Positions 42,887 to 51,912 of a stretch of 57,567 nt of DNA are shown piece by piece. The number at the start of each line of letters is the position of its first letter. The stretch's first letter is position 1. The translations under genes and the position numbers were made by a program. The notes under the pieces were generated by a model, which saw nothing but the letters and a program-made list of their open reading frames with translations, was not told the DNA's origin and searched no databases. The stretch comes from Nitrospira sp. LK70. GTDB taxonomy: Bacteria; Nitrospirota; Nitrospiria; Nitrospirales; Nitrospiraceae. Location: NCBI GenBank assembly GCA_011090425.1, contig PHGD01000014.1:1-57567 (forward strand). Direction: 5' to 3'.

Positions 42887-44623
42887 ATGAGTGATCGCAG
42901 ACCTCCTGATGACCATGAGTCCAAAGGTCGGAGCGACGAAGCGTCGCCGAAGACCGAGATCGATCCGCTCGAATTGATTGAGCAATGCCTGACCTCATTC
43001 CCCGAGGGGGATGCTCGGCAGAAGCTGCTGTATAAGCTGCGTCATGCGGTGACATTGTCTCAAGCCGCCCATCAACAACGTGAGGTGGAATTCAGGAAAG
43101 TGAGCGAGGTCGTCGCCAAGCTGACGGCACCGGCCAATCGTATCGGGACCTTGCTTGATATTCCGGGTGAGGGGCTCGCCCGCATCGTCGTCGGTGGGGC
43201 CGAGTATTATGCCAACGTGGATCCCCGCGTCCCCGATACGGATCTTAAAGTTGGAACACAGGTTCTGGTCAACGAAGCCTACGCTGTGATCAGGACGCTC
43301 GGGTACGATCGTAACGGCCCGATCTTGAAACTGGCCGAGGCCATGCCTGATGGACGATTGCGGTTTGAGCAGGAGATGGGCCGACAATCGTTGATCTTGC
43401 AGAGGTCGACCGATCTCGTCAACGTGGAGCTCAAGGCGGGCGATGAAATTCGCATCGATCCCAGCCATCGTGTGGCGATCGAAAAAATGCAGGATCACAA
43501 AGCAAGCCGCCATCTTCTCGGCGAAACTCCCCAGGTCACCTGGGATCAGATCGGCGGGCAGAACGAGGCGATCGCCGGCATCCGAAAGGCGATCGAGTAT
43601 CCGCTGTTGCATGCGGAGACGTTCGAACGGTTCAAGTTTTCCCAACCAAAGGGCTTTCTGCTCTATGGCCCTCCTGGATGCGGGAAGACGCTCATCGGCC
43701 AAGCGGCGGCCGGGAGCTTGGCCAAACTGGTCAGTGAATCAAAGCAGGAACAGACATCTGGTACGGTTAAGCGCTCGCCGGTGATAAGCGGAGCATTCCT
43801 GCATGTGAAAGGGCCTGAAATCCTCAACATGTGGCTGGGGGAATCCGAGCGGATGGTTCGCGATCTCTTCGAACAGGCCCGGGCGAGACGCAAGGACGGC
43901 GCCTTGCCGTTTATCTTCATCGACGAGGCGGAATCGATTTTGGGGACAAGGCGCGCCATGCGCTCCTTCAATATCTCGAATACGCTCGTGCCGATGTTTT
44001 GCAGCGAAATGGATGGGATCGAATCGCTCCGTGACGTCGTCATTATTTTAGCCTCCAACCGCCCTGATTTGATCGATCCAGCGGTGCTGCGCCCAGGCCG
44101 GATCGATCGGAAAATCAAAGTGAGTCGGCCGAACAAGGACGCTGCAGCCGAGATTCTGAAGGTATATGTGACTGCTGATCTGCCGCTGGACCCAGTGTTG
44201 GTGAGGGAGCGAGGCGGTGCGCAGGTGCAGGCAGTGGCCTCGCTCGTCGAAGACATCATTGAGTCGATCTTCCATCGAACGGAGGATAATCGGCTTCTGT
44301 CGATCCGGCTCAGGAGCGGGCAAAGCAAGGTGCTGTATCGCGGTGATTTGGTGAGCGGAGCTATCCTGGCCTCGATCGTGCAACGTGCCAAGGAAAAGGC
44401 GATCGATCGTACCGTTCAGTCTGGGCAGCAGTCAGGACTGCAGGCCAAAGACCTCTTGGATTCCGTCTCAGAGGAATTTCGAGAGGGTGACATGTTGCCG
44501 CCGGACGATGCTGCGGAGGAGTGGCTGAAGCTGTTGGATCACCACCCCGAACAGGTGATTGGAATTTCCTCGTTCCGGCGGGGGCGTCAGACGGAAGAAC
44601 GACCCGTGAATCAGATCATCTAA
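42887..44623 (+). CDS. arc: Proteasomal ATPase ARC/Mpa (AAA+)
   Basis: 578 residues from the ATG at 42887 (CAAGGACC upstream). Order: flexible N-terminus, coiled coil (about 35-80, LYKLRHAVTLSQAAHQQREV), OB-type interdomain (about 85-195, IVVGGAEYYANVDPRV), AAA+ domain (about 200-480). Walker A is LLYGPPGCGKTLIGQ, Walker B LPFIFIDEAESILG, and the arginine-finger region is ASNRPDLIDPAVLRPGRIDR. The ring unfolds pupylated proteins and feeds them to the 20S core. The C-terminus is VNQII, lacking the hydrophobic-Tyr-X docking motif (QYL in mycobacterial Mpa). Confidence 0.92.
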   Translation: MSDRRPPDDHESKGRSDEASPKTEIDPLELIEQCLTSFPEGDARQKLLYKLRHAVTLSQAAHQQREVEFRKVSEVVAKLTAPANRIGTLLDIPGEGLARIVVGGAEYYANVDPRVPDTDLKVGTQVLVNEAYAVIRTLGYDRNGPILKLAEAMPDGRLRFEQEMGRQSLILQRSTDLVNVELKAGDEIRIDPSHRVAIEKMQDHKASRHLLGETPQVTWDQIGGQNEAIAGIRKAIEYPLLHAETFERFKFSQPKGFLLYGPPGCGKTLIGQAAAGSLAKLVSESKQEQTSGTVKRSPVISGAFLHVKGPEILNMWLGESERMVRDLFEQARARRKDGALPFIFIDEAESILGTRRAMRSFNISNTLVPMFCSEMDGIESLRDVVIILASNRPDLIDPAVLRPGRIDRKIKVSRPNKDAAAEILKVYVTADLPLDPVLVRERGGAQVQAVASLVEDIIESIFHRTEDNRLLSIRLRSGQSKVLYRGDLVSGAILASIVQRAKEKAIDRTVQSGQQSGLQAKDLLDSVSEEFREGDMLPPDDAAEEWLKLLDHHPEQVIGISSFRRGRQTEERPVNQII

Positions 44624-44709
44624 AGGCGTGAAATGTGGGAAGTAAAGGTGAAAGGTTGAGGGCCCGGATGGTGTCTGTTTCACGCGTTACCGTTCACATC
44701 TAACGGACC
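44624..44709. repeat. Word-repeat spacer with imperfect dyad
   Basis: The ARC to Dop gap has repeated GTGAAA-type words on the left (GCGTGAAATGTGG, GGTGAAAGGT) and their complement (TTTCACGCG, GTTCACATC) on the right. It is comparable to 4292-4391 and 46425-46520. No gene. Confidence 0.45.
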
Positions 44710-46236
44710 ATGCGTCTTTTTGGCATCGAAACCGAGTATGGGATTACGAGGGATGACGTACCAGAGATAGATCCGGTCGTGGAATCGATGGAATTGGTGC
44801 GGGCCTATCTGGAAGCTTCCTTTGAACGGCGGTGGGATTATGGCGGCGAAGATCCCCACGAAGATGCTCGTGGCTTTCGCGTCCCCGGTCTCCAGCAAGA
44901 TAAGGAAGAAGATGAGTTTGCGAAGGTGGATGCCCATCGCCCCTTTTCGTTCCATGAAATGAAAAGCGATCTCGTGTTGCCGAACGGCGCGCGATTCTAC
45001 AACGACCATACGCATCCCGAGTATTCGACTCCTGAGTGCCGGACGCTGAGAGATCTGCTGGCTCAGGATCGTGTGGGGGAACGTATTGTGCTGCGCGCCG
45101 CCCAACGCCGTAATCGAGCGCTCGGAGGCGATCACGTCCGACTGTATAAGAACAACACGGATTTCCATGGCCACAGTTACGGATGTCACGACAACTATCT
45201 TGTCTCGCGAGCTGTTCCCTTTCCGGCTCTCGTTGCCGGCTTGGTGCCGTTCTTGGTGAGTCGGCAATTGATCGCCGGTGCGGGAAAGGTGGGGACTGAA
45301 GCACAGGAGTCTCGTTATGTTCCAGGACAGTATCAGCTCTCGCAGCGCGCGGACTTTATGGAAGCGGAGTTGGGCGTCGATACAATGCATGACCGACCGA
45401 TTCTCAACACCCGAGACGAACCCCACGCTGATCGCAAGAAATATCGCCGACTCCATCTCATTATCGGCGATGCCAACATGTGCGAGTATGCGACAGCGTT
45501 GAAGGTGGGCACGACCAGACTGGTGCTCGACCTCATCGAGCGAGGGGCTATGCCGAACATCGAGCTGGATCAGCCGGTGGCAGCCGTGAAACAGTTGTCC
45601 CGTGATCCGGACCTGAAAGCTGAGGTTCGTCTCAAAAACGGACGGAGGCTTTCAGCTTTAGAGCTTCAAGAGTATTACTGTGAGGCGGCAGGTCGCGAGT
45701 TGGCCGGATCCGATGAGGAATCGGATTGGCTGTTGAGGGAATGGGGTGAAACTTTACGTTTGTTGGCGCAAGACCGCTCGCAGTTGGTGGGGAAGCTGGA
45801 CTGGGTCACAAAACAGTGGTTGCTCGAAACCTTCATGCAGGAGGAACGTATCGGCTGGGACGATCCCTGGTTGGCCAGCCTGGACTTGGAGTATCACAAT
45901 GTCGATCCCGAGCAGGGGCTTTACCTGGGGTTGGAGGCAGAGGGGAAAGTTTGGCGGATGACGACAGACGAGGCGATTGATGAAGCGCTCCAGAACGGAC
46001 CGAGCGATACTCGTGGCGGGCTGCGTGGACTCTGCGTGCAGAAATTTTCGACTCAGATTATGTCGATGCAATGGGAACGGATTCAGTTCGCGAGCGGGCT
46101 TCGCACCCATCATCTGGACATGGGTGACCTTTTCAATCCACAGGAAGTCCGACGGTGCATGGACATCATCCGAGATGCCCAGTCACCGGCTGATGCGCTG
46201 GCAGCGTGGAACCGCAGAAAGGATATGGAGACATGA
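44710..46236 (+). CDS. dop: Depupylase/deamidase of Pup
   Basis: 508 residues of the Dop/PafA (carboxylate-amine ligase-like) family. The N-terminal FGIETEYGITRDD carries the Mg-binding Glu. RWDYGGEDPHEDARGFRVPG matches the Dop-specific N-terminal stretch and loop. NGARFYNDHTHPEYSTPEC has the catalytic Asp. LYKNNTDFHGHSYGCHDNYL and NTRDEPHADRKKYRRLH are strongly conserved. As the modifier here already ends in Glu, its main job should be removing Pup/UBact from targets. Its stop overlaps the modifier gene by 4 bases. Confidence 0.9.
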   Translation: MRLFGIETEYGITRDDVPEIDPVVESMELVRAYLEASFERRWDYGGEDPHEDARGFRVPGLQQDKEEDEFAKVDAHRPFSFHEMKSDLVLPNGARFYNDHTHPEYSTPECRTLRDLLAQDRVGERIVLRAAQRRNRALGGDHVRLYKNNTDFHGHSYGCHDNYLVSRAVPFPALVAGLVPFLVSRQLIAGAGKVGTEAQESRYVPGQYQLSQRADFMEAELGVDTMHDRPILNTRDEPHADRKKYRRLHLIIGDANMCEYATALKVGTTRLVLDLIERGAMPNIELDQPVAAVKQLSRDPDLKAEVRLKNGRRLSALELQEYYCEAAGRELAGSDEESDWLLREWGETLRLLAQDRSQLVGKLDWVTKQWLLETFMQEERIGWDDPWLASLDLEYHNVDPEQGLYLGLEAEGKVWRMTTDEAIDEALQNGPSDTRGGLRGLCVQKFSTQIMSMQWERIQFASGLRTHHLDMGDLFNPQEVRRCMDIIRDAQSPADALAAWNRRKDMET

Positions 46237-46424
46237 CACACAGCATGATGCCGGAACGACGCGAGGGGCCGGTCGATCCCATGCCAAAATCTCCGAGTCC
46301 GGAAGAAGGAAGTGGGCCACGCCGCCCAGACACGGGATCGCCAGACAAGGATAATCTGATGAAGCGGATGCGGAAAGTTGATCCCAAACAGGCGGAGCGG
46401 TATCGGCAGAGAACGGGAGAGTAA
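46233..46424 (+). CDS. pup: Pup/UBact protein modifier
   Basis: 63 residues from the ATG at 46233, overlapping the dop stop (ATGA). The N-terminal half is disordered (GPVDPMPKSPSPEEGSGPRR) and the C-terminal helix is NLMKRMRKVDPKQAERYRQR, ending T-G-E. Actinobacterial Pup ends GGQ or GGE; Gram-negative UBact proteins end with a similar G-E/Q. The terminal Glu would be joined by PafA to target lysines, and ARC would bind the helix. The position between dop and prcB confirms identity. Confidence 0.93.
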   Translation: MTHSMMPERREGPVDPMPKSPSPEEGSGPRRPDTGSPDKDNLMKRMRKVDPKQAERYRQRTGE

Positions 46425-46520
46425 TGTTAATCGCCAATCGTGAATCGTGAAACGTTGTGAAGTGCGGAACTCAATTTCCTGCGTTGAACGAGTAACGATG
46501 AACGAATCACGGTGGAAATC
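46425..46520. repeat. Word-repeat spacer
   Basis: Repeats of ATCGTGAATCGTGAAACGTT and, further right, GAACGAGTAACGATGAACGAATCAC fill the pup to prcB gap. It is built from the same sort of words as 44624-44709. A GGTGGAA ribosome site for prcB is at its end. Confidence 0.5.
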
Positions 46521-47294
46521 ATGGGCATGCAGGGCGACTTCTATCAACTCTTGAAAGAGCAAGGATACGTGTTCGGATCGTCGGGACAGGCCGGAGCAAG
46601 GCAGGAATTGACGACCGCCACAACTATCCTTGCCTTCAAGTATCGCGAAGGCGTTCTGGTCGCTGGAGATCGTCGTGCGACCGCCGGAAATATGGTGATG
46701 TACGACCGTACTGACAAGGTATTGGAGATCGACCAACATAGTGTTATGGCGATCGCCGGAGTGCCAGCGACCGCGTATGAAATGGCGCGCATCCTTGAAC
46801 ATTCTTTCAAGTATTATCGCCGGACACAACTCCAAGAGCTCAGCTTTGAGGGAAAGCTGCGCGCTCTGTCCAAATTGTTGAAGGAGAATGTCGCGGCGGC
46901 CTTAGCGGGGACCGGGGCTGTAGCCCCGATCTTTGCCGGTTACGATGCCGGGCAAGAGGCAGCGAAAATCTACTTTTACGATATTCTCGGCGCGGAGTTC
47001 GAGGGAGTGGAATATGCGGTATCCGGGTCCGGCTCATCGACGATCCGAGGGATCCTTCATTACTTGAATACCTGGGGCGAACAGCCCCTGAGTACGATGC
47101 CGGAAGAGCCGGCAACCGTTCAGGCGTTGCGACTATTGACGAGTGCCGCAGAATTCGACAGCGCGACCGGCGGTGTCAACCGCGAGGCTGGTCTCTATCC
47201 GGTCATTAAGTTCATTACCGCCGGCGGTGTCAGGGTGATGCCGGATCTTCAGCTCCGATCGCTGTTTGAATCAAGGGTTGCTCGAAGTGTGTAA
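46521..47294 (+). CDS. prcB: 20S proteasome beta subunit
   Basis: 257 residues from the ATG at 46521; a GTG at 46512 is also in frame. A 33-residue propeptide precedes the catalytic Thr (ELTTA | TTILAFKYREGVLVAGDRRA), with Asp in GDRR and Lys in RTDKVLEI matching the Thr1-Asp17-Lys33 set. Ala, not Gly, precedes Thr1. The sequence ISGSGSS equivalent is YAVSGSGSSTIRGILH. Together with the alpha subunit it forms the barrel that degrades modified proteins. prcA follows after 12 bases. Confidence 0.95.
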   Translation: MGMQGDFYQLLKEQGYVFGSSGQAGARQELTTATTILAFKYREGVLVAGDRRATAGNMVMYDRTDKVLEIDQHSVMAIAGVPATAYEMARILEHSFKYYRRTQLQELSFEGKLRALSKLLKENVAAALAGTGAVAPIFAGYDAGQEAAKIYFYDILGAEFEGVEYAVSGSGSSTIRGILHYLNTWGEQPLSTMPEEPATVQALRLLTSAAEFDSATGGVNREAGLYPVIKFITAGGVRVMPDLQLRSLFESRVARSV

Positions 47295-47306
47295 AGGGCA
47301 TTAGTT

Positions 47307-48116
47307 ATGTACGAAGAGCCGTATCGATGGGTGGAAGCAGTCGGAAATCGCCGACAATATCTCGACGATCAGCTTAGGGAGGGGACACCCGTCGTCGGAG
47401 TCTCGTACGAGCGCGGCATTCTGCTCATGACCATGAGCAAAGGCACTCCCAAGTTATATGAGATTTACGATCGTTTAGCCCTTGGAGGTATGGGACACCC
47501 GGCCGACCTGGAAAAGCTGCGGTTCAATCTGCTGGAAATGGCTCACGTCGAAGGATTCAATCGCTCCGCTTCTGATGTGACCGGGAGCCGCCTGGTGAAG
47601 TACGGCATCGCGCCGGTCATCAAACAAGCGTTCGAAGAGGTGTTCAAAGCCCCCTTCATCGTGAAAATTCTGCTGGCGGAATTGAGCCGGAAAGCCGGGA
47701 GAGATGGTTTCTTGACGATCAACTACGACGGGACCTTTGAGGAAAAGAGCCGGTACGCGGTGCTCGCCGCTACGTCAGTGATAGAGCAGAAGATGATCGG
47801 GTATGTCCGACAACAGTCCATCGTGTCTCTGAAGGACGCTGTGGATGTGGCGATTCGTACGTGGGCGGTCGGTGATCGAGCGCAACGATTGGCACTGGAG
47901 GATGGCGAAGGTCATCACGAAGCAATGGCTGCAACTGATCAGCAGGTGACCGATGCGGAGCCGCTCTATGCGCATGTGCGTCGGTGCGTTGCCGAAAAGA
48001 CGATCGAATGCGTTCTGCTTGATCGACAGGTGCAAGAACCATCCAAGTATCGAGCACTCGAGGCCGATGAGTTGGGAAGAGTGCTTCCAGAGCATTTGAG
48101 CGCATCAATTTCGTGA
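47307..48116 (+). CDS. prcA: 20S proteasome alpha subunit
   Basis: 269 residues, with AAAGGG before the ATG at 47307. The N-terminus MYEEPYRWVEAVGNRRQYLD is an alpha-type gate. Family stretches are GVSYERGILLMTMSKGTPKL, DRLALGGMGHPADLEKLRFN and DGFLTINYDGTFEEKSRYAV. It lacks a catalytic Thr, as expected. The alpha ring forms the entry pore and docks ARC. The pafA start follows after 4 bases. Confidence 0.93.
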   Translation: MYEEPYRWVEAVGNRRQYLDDQLREGTPVVGVSYERGILLMTMSKGTPKLYEIYDRLALGGMGHPADLEKLRFNLLEMAHVEGFNRSASDVTGSRLVKYGIAPVIKQAFEEVFKAPFIVKILLAELSRKAGRDGFLTINYDGTFEEKSRYAVLAATSVIEQKMIGYVRQQSIVSLKDAVDVAIRTWAVGDRAQRLALEDGEGHHEAMAATDQQVTDAEPLYAHVRRCVAEKTIECVLLDRQVQEPSKYRALEADELGRVLPEHLSASIS

Positions 48117-48120
48117 TCTC

Positions 48121-49608
48121 ATGGTAAACCGTATTTTCGGGCTGGAGACTGAGTACGGGCTCTTGATTCACCAGGATCATCCTGACCATTCACCGACCTG
48201 GTTTGCCCATAGGCTCCGCGACCAGCTGTTCCATGTCCAGCGGAGAGGTGTCCTCGACCTCCACCACCGTGGGCATGACGAGCCTCCCGGCAACGGGGGA
48301 TTTCTCGTCAACGCCGGACGAATCTATTTGGACATGGGACATTTGGAGTACGCCTCGCCGGAATGTCATTCTCTCACCGATGTCGTGGCGTCCGATCGTG
48401 CAGGAGATCTCCTGCTGCAGCAAGCTCTCGAAGAGCTCGGCTTGTCAGAACAGGTGTCCTTGATCAAGAACAACATCGATCATGAAACCGACGCGACCTT
48501 CGGCTCGCATGAGAACTATCTGGTATCTCGGCGGTTTCCTTTTTCGAGGCGCGGGCTGGCTCCCCTCGTGACGTTTCTGGTAACCCGGCAGATTTTTACC
48601 GGCTCCGGACGGGTCGGTTCCGCCGCTCCACAAGATGCTTGGATTCAGACGGATCGGTTGATCGTTCCACGCTCGGCTTTTGGTACACACCAGGTATCGG
48701 ATCTACCCTTTCAAATCTCCCAACGTGCCGACTATATCGTGAACGATTTCTTCGAATGGGTGCAACACAATCGGGCCATTGTGAACACGAGAGATGAGCC
48801 GTTGGCCGATCCGAATCAATACCGTCGGATTCATCTGCTGCTGGGCGATTCCAATATGGCCGAATATGCGACGGCATTGAAGCTCGGAACGACGGGGCTG
48901 GTGCTGCAGCTCATTGAGGAAGGGCATGCACCTCAGGATTTGGAGATCGACGAGCCAGTGGAAGCGCTCCAAGAGATTTCCCAGGATCAAGAGCGGCGCT
49001 GGTTGGTCCAGTTGCGGTCTCAAAAGACGATGTCGGCTGTGGATATTCAAGGACGGTTTCTTGACTGTGCAGTCCAGCATTGCAAGGGGCAGGATGAAGA
49101 AACCGATTGGGTACTTGCCCAATGGGCATCGGTGCTCCATGACCTGGGCGACGATTATCACAAGCTCGTCGGCCGTGTCGACTGGGCGTCCAAACTGTGG
49201 CTATTGGAATGCTTTCGAGAAGCGGAACATCTCGACTGGGTCGATCCCATGATGAGAAGCTTGGATTTGGAGTATCACAATCTGAATCACGAGAAGGGGT
49301 TGTATCATGGATTATTGGAAGAGGGGCGTGCCCCTCGAGTCACGACAGATCGCCTCATCCATCTTGCGATGGACACGGCGCCGAAAAACACGCGTGCATA
49401 CGGCCGCAGTGAACTGGTCAGACATCTCCTGAATGAGGGGCCCGCTTTAGGAATGGATCAGTCTCCAGCGCCTGATGGATTGTTCCCTCCCTATGTCATC
49501 AACTGGTCGATTTTCCAAGTGCGCGGTCATGCCCCGTTCCCCATGCCGGACCCGTTTAAGACCTATCTGGAAGATGTGCGGACCCACTTACAAAGCGTGA
49601 TCGTGTAG
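48121..49608 (+). CDS. pafA: Pup/UBact ligase
   Basis: 495 residues, somewhat longer than actinobacterial PafA. FGLETEYGLLI has the Mg-binding Glu, and INTRDEPLADPNQYRRIHLL-type and GDSNMAEYATALKLGT motifs are conserved. The catalytic Asp region is GRIYLDMGHLEYASPEC, one residue shorter than the usual D-V-G-S-H-P-E. KNNIDHETDATFGSHENYLV also departs from the usual N-N-T-D. It lacks the Dop loop, so ligase is the best call, but it is a divergent one. It closes the proteasome operon. Confidence 0.85.
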   Translation: MVNRIFGLETEYGLLIHQDHPDHSPTWFAHRLRDQLFHVQRRGVLDLHHRGHDEPPGNGGFLVNAGRIYLDMGHLEYASPECHSLTDVVASDRAGDLLLQQALEELGLSEQVSLIKNNIDHETDATFGSHENYLVSRRFPFSRRGLAPLVTFLVTRQIFTGSGRVGSAAPQDAWIQTDRLIVPRSAFGTHQVSDLPFQISQRADYIVNDFFEWVQHNRAIVNTRDEPLADPNQYRRIHLLLGDSNMAEYATALKLGTTGLVLQLIEEGHAPQDLEIDEPVEALQEISQDQERRWLVQLRSQKTMSAVDIQGRFLDCAVQHCKGQDEETDWVLAQWASVLHDLGDDYHKLVGRVDWASKLWLLECFREAEHLDWVDPMMRSLDLEYHNLNHEKGLYHGLLEEGRAPRVTTDRLIHLAMDTAPKNTRAYGRSELVRHLLNEGPALGMDQSPAPDGLFPPYVINWSIFQVRGHAPFPMPDPFKTYLEDVRTHLQSVIV

Positions 49609-49652
49609 TCACTCGCTTTGTCATGCATGAGGCGAGCTTGAGGCAGGGGCCG

Positions 49653-50654
49653 TTATATCCTCCCCAGTAAAAAATCCACGATTCGGTTCTCCGCCCAGTA
49701 CGGATCTTCTCCGTTTTGGCCTCGGTGAAAAAACCCGCAATGACCTCCGTAGCGAGGGGCGACCACACGAATGTGACGGTGCCGCTGAATCGTCGGTGTG
49801 GTGAACATCGAGTATGGAATGAACGGATCGTCCTGTGCCGTAATAATGAGTGTGGGAACTGCGATGGCATTGAGCACATGGCGTGCGCCCGCCCGATCGT
49901 AGTAATCGGCGCCGTTTTGATAGCCTCCATCGTGAGCAGTGTAGCGATCATCGAATTCGCTGATCGTGGCGATCCGATCGAGTTGCGAAAGGTCCCACTT
50001 CCCAGGTAACAGGGCCGCTTTTCTCCGCAATCTCGATTTCAACCGCGTCAGAAAGTGACGATGGTAAATGAAATTACGAGGCTCCTCCAAGGCACGAGCA
50101 CACACGGTCGGGTTGATGTTCGGGCATACCGCAGCGATTCCCGCTAGCGCGGGCTCGGTTCGGCCAAACTCACCGCCCGCTTTCAATGTCAGATTTCCGC
50201 CCATGGAATATCCGACCAACCATACGTGGTCGAGTCCATCCCGGTGAGCGAGTTCATTGAGAATCGCGCGGTAATCTCCGCTCAAGCCGCTGTTATAAAG
50301 CGTCGTGGAGAGATGTTCCGTGCCGCCACACGTACGCTGATTCATGCGAATGACGTTAAATCCTGCACGATAGACCTTTGCGGCAATGCCGCGCATGTAT
50401 CGAGATTCACTGCAGCCCTCAAGGCCGTGAACCAGCACCACTGTAGGAAAGGCCTTGCGATCGTCTTGCCAATGGCAGAATCCCAGAAGCTGTGCATGTG
50501 GCTCAACAGGAAAGAAACGCGACTCCTGAGGCAATCCTGCCAAGGACGTATCCCGCGGCACGTAGCGGGGGACGAGGGTCATGAGATGAGCGTTCCGGAG
50601 CGGTAACGGCGGCTGGAACGACGAAGCGATGCCGGTGATCATGTCATCGTTCAT
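49653..50654 (-). CDS. Alpha/beta hydrolase, YheT family
   Basis: 333 residues from the ATG at 50654; a longer in-frame opening to 50795 would overlap the divergent gene. Family features are the N-terminal FQPPLPLRNAHLMTLVPRYV, oxyanion strand VVLVHGLEGCSESRYMRG, nucleophile GYSMGGNLTLK, Asp in ITAQDDPFIP and His in YGGHCGFFH. It is a COG0429-type esterase of unknown substrate. It converges with pafA, with only about 44 bases between. Confidence 0.9.
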   Translation of the reverse strand: MNDDMITGIASSFQPPLPLRNAHLMTLVPRYVPRDTSLAGLPQESRFFPVEPHAQLLGFCHWQDDRKAFPTVVLVHGLEGCSESRYMRGIAAKVYRAGFNVIRMNQRTCGGTEHLSTTLYNSGLSGDYRAILNELAHRDGLDHVWLVGYSMGGNLTLKAGGEFGRTEPALAGIAAVCPNINPTVCARALEEPRNFIYHRHFLTRLKSRLRRKAALLPGKWDLSQLDRIATISEFDDRYTAHDGGYQNGADYYDRAGARHVLNAIAVPTLIITAQDDPFIPYSMFTTPTIQRHRHIRVVAPRYGGHCGFFHRGQNGEDPYWAENRIVDFLLGRI

Positions 50655-50769
50655 AGTGTACAATAGGCACTTCTGTGACGAGGCGATTGAAGGACGGCTC
50701 CCAACGTCCGCTTGAGACGCCAATAACGAAACCATATCAAAGCCATTCTGTATTTTAAATGGAGGAATC

Positions 50770-51417
50770 ATGCTGACGGCCATCGGGGATGTCATGAGAC
50801 GTTGTTATGAGCGAGGTTGGATCACGACAAGAGACGGCAATGTCAGTATGAGGAAACGGCAAGGGAGGTATCTGTACATCACCCCCTCCGGTTGGCGCAA
50901 GACGATTGTTCACCCTGAGCATGTCGTCAGGCTGGAGATCATCACCGATCCGCTGACCGGTCGGGTGGTCCCCAACGTAAGAGATGGACAAAAGCCGTCC
51001 GGAGAACTGTGGATGCACTGGAATCTGCAGCGTGATTCCAAGCGGACGCGCACCGTGGTTCATGTCCACGCCACGCACGTTGTGGCGGCTATCTATGCAG
51101 GGATCGACTTGCAGGCAATCAGCTCGGAGTTTCCAGAAATTGCCCGCTACACCAGAGTAGGGCCCACAGTCCCACCGCTGCCGGCTTTGTCTCGTGATCT
51201 GGCCGATGTAACGTCGGAGTGCCTAGGTCTTAGGAAGGACGGCGCGCTTGAGTTCGACATTGTGGGACAGGCAAATCACGGAGTCTGTTCGGTCGCCATG
51301 GATCCCTGGGCGGCTTACGAGCATATCGAACGGCTGGATCATGTCTGTGAGATCGTGCTGAAGAGTGGAGTGGGTGTACGAGCGATCCATCACCGGTTGG
51401 CTTCAGTGACAGCATAG
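50770..51417 (+). CDS. Class II aldolase/adducin family protein
   Basis: 215 residues, with TGGAGGAATC before the ATG at 50770. Zinc ligands are the His pair in VVHVHATHVVAA and a later His in GQANHGVCSVAMD. GNVSMRKRQG and YITPSGWRKT are typical of the phosphate-binding region. The family includes fuculose- and ribulose-phosphate aldolases and methylthioribulose dehydratases; no further assignment is possible. It is divergent from the hydrolase. Confidence 0.85.
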   Translation: MLTAIGDVMRRCYERGWITTRDGNVSMRKRQGRYLYITPSGWRKTIVHPEHVVRLEIITDPLTGRVVPNVRDGQKPSGELWMHWNLQRDSKRTRTVVHVHATHVVAAIYAGIDLQAISSEFPEIARYTRVGPTVPPLPALSRDLADVTSECLGLRKDGALEFDIVGQANHGVCSVAMDPWAAYEHIERLDHVCEIVLKSGVGVRAIHHRLASVTA

Positions 51418-51773
51418 GAGGCGGTCTCGAATGAGGAGGTTGGGACACTATCGACGATTGTCGATGGAACAATAAATACTAACCGGACCGTTCTTTCTGA
51501 TGCCAGTCAAGCCGGTCCTTCCTCTTGGTTGTGTGGAGGCTTGTGTAGAGCGAACCCCTTCTTTTTCATAGCGTTCGTCGTGTCTAGGCAAAATGGCTAC
51601 ACAGTTATAATGAAGGACTTCCTCGAAATCACGCCACCTAAGTAAATTGTTGCGCTTGAGATCAGACCGGGCTTCGGTATCCGAACGCTTGAAGCGGCTG
51701 CTGAACCACGGCAACTCAACTGTGAACAGCCTGATAAGGATACGAAATGGAGAGCTGTATAGGAGAAAGGCCG
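51418..51773. other. Gap downstream of tRNA-Asn
   Basis: About 355 bases. Openings that begin within the tRNA give artificial proteins. A weak dyad, CCGGACCG / CCGGTCC (about 51482-51518), might end transcription. No integrase or other gene is recognised. Confidence 0.4.
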
Positions 51774-51849
51774 TGGCTCCCCGGGCAGGACTCGAACCTG
51801 CGACCAGCCGGTTAACAGCCGGCTGCTCTACCAACTGAGCTACCGGGGA
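51774..51849 (-). tRNA. tRNA-Asn (GTT)
   Basis: 76 bases including an encoded CCA. The acceptor stem is TCCCCGG / CCGGGGA, the D-arm AGCTCAGTTGGTAGAGC, the anticodon stem GCCGG / CCGGC with loop CTGTTAA (anticodon GTT), and the T-arm GCAGGTTCGAGTCCTGC. All four arms pair well. Confidence 0.97.
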
Positions 51850-51912
51850 ACAAGGATTCCTATAAAAGAGGAGGGTATTCTAGCAAAACTCTTCGAGAAA
51901 TAGGGAGATTTT

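Noticed and set aside
51448..51838. Openings on both strands across the tRNA
   Set aside because: They read through tRNA-Asn, giving the usual artificial peptides; the tRNA folds perfectly.
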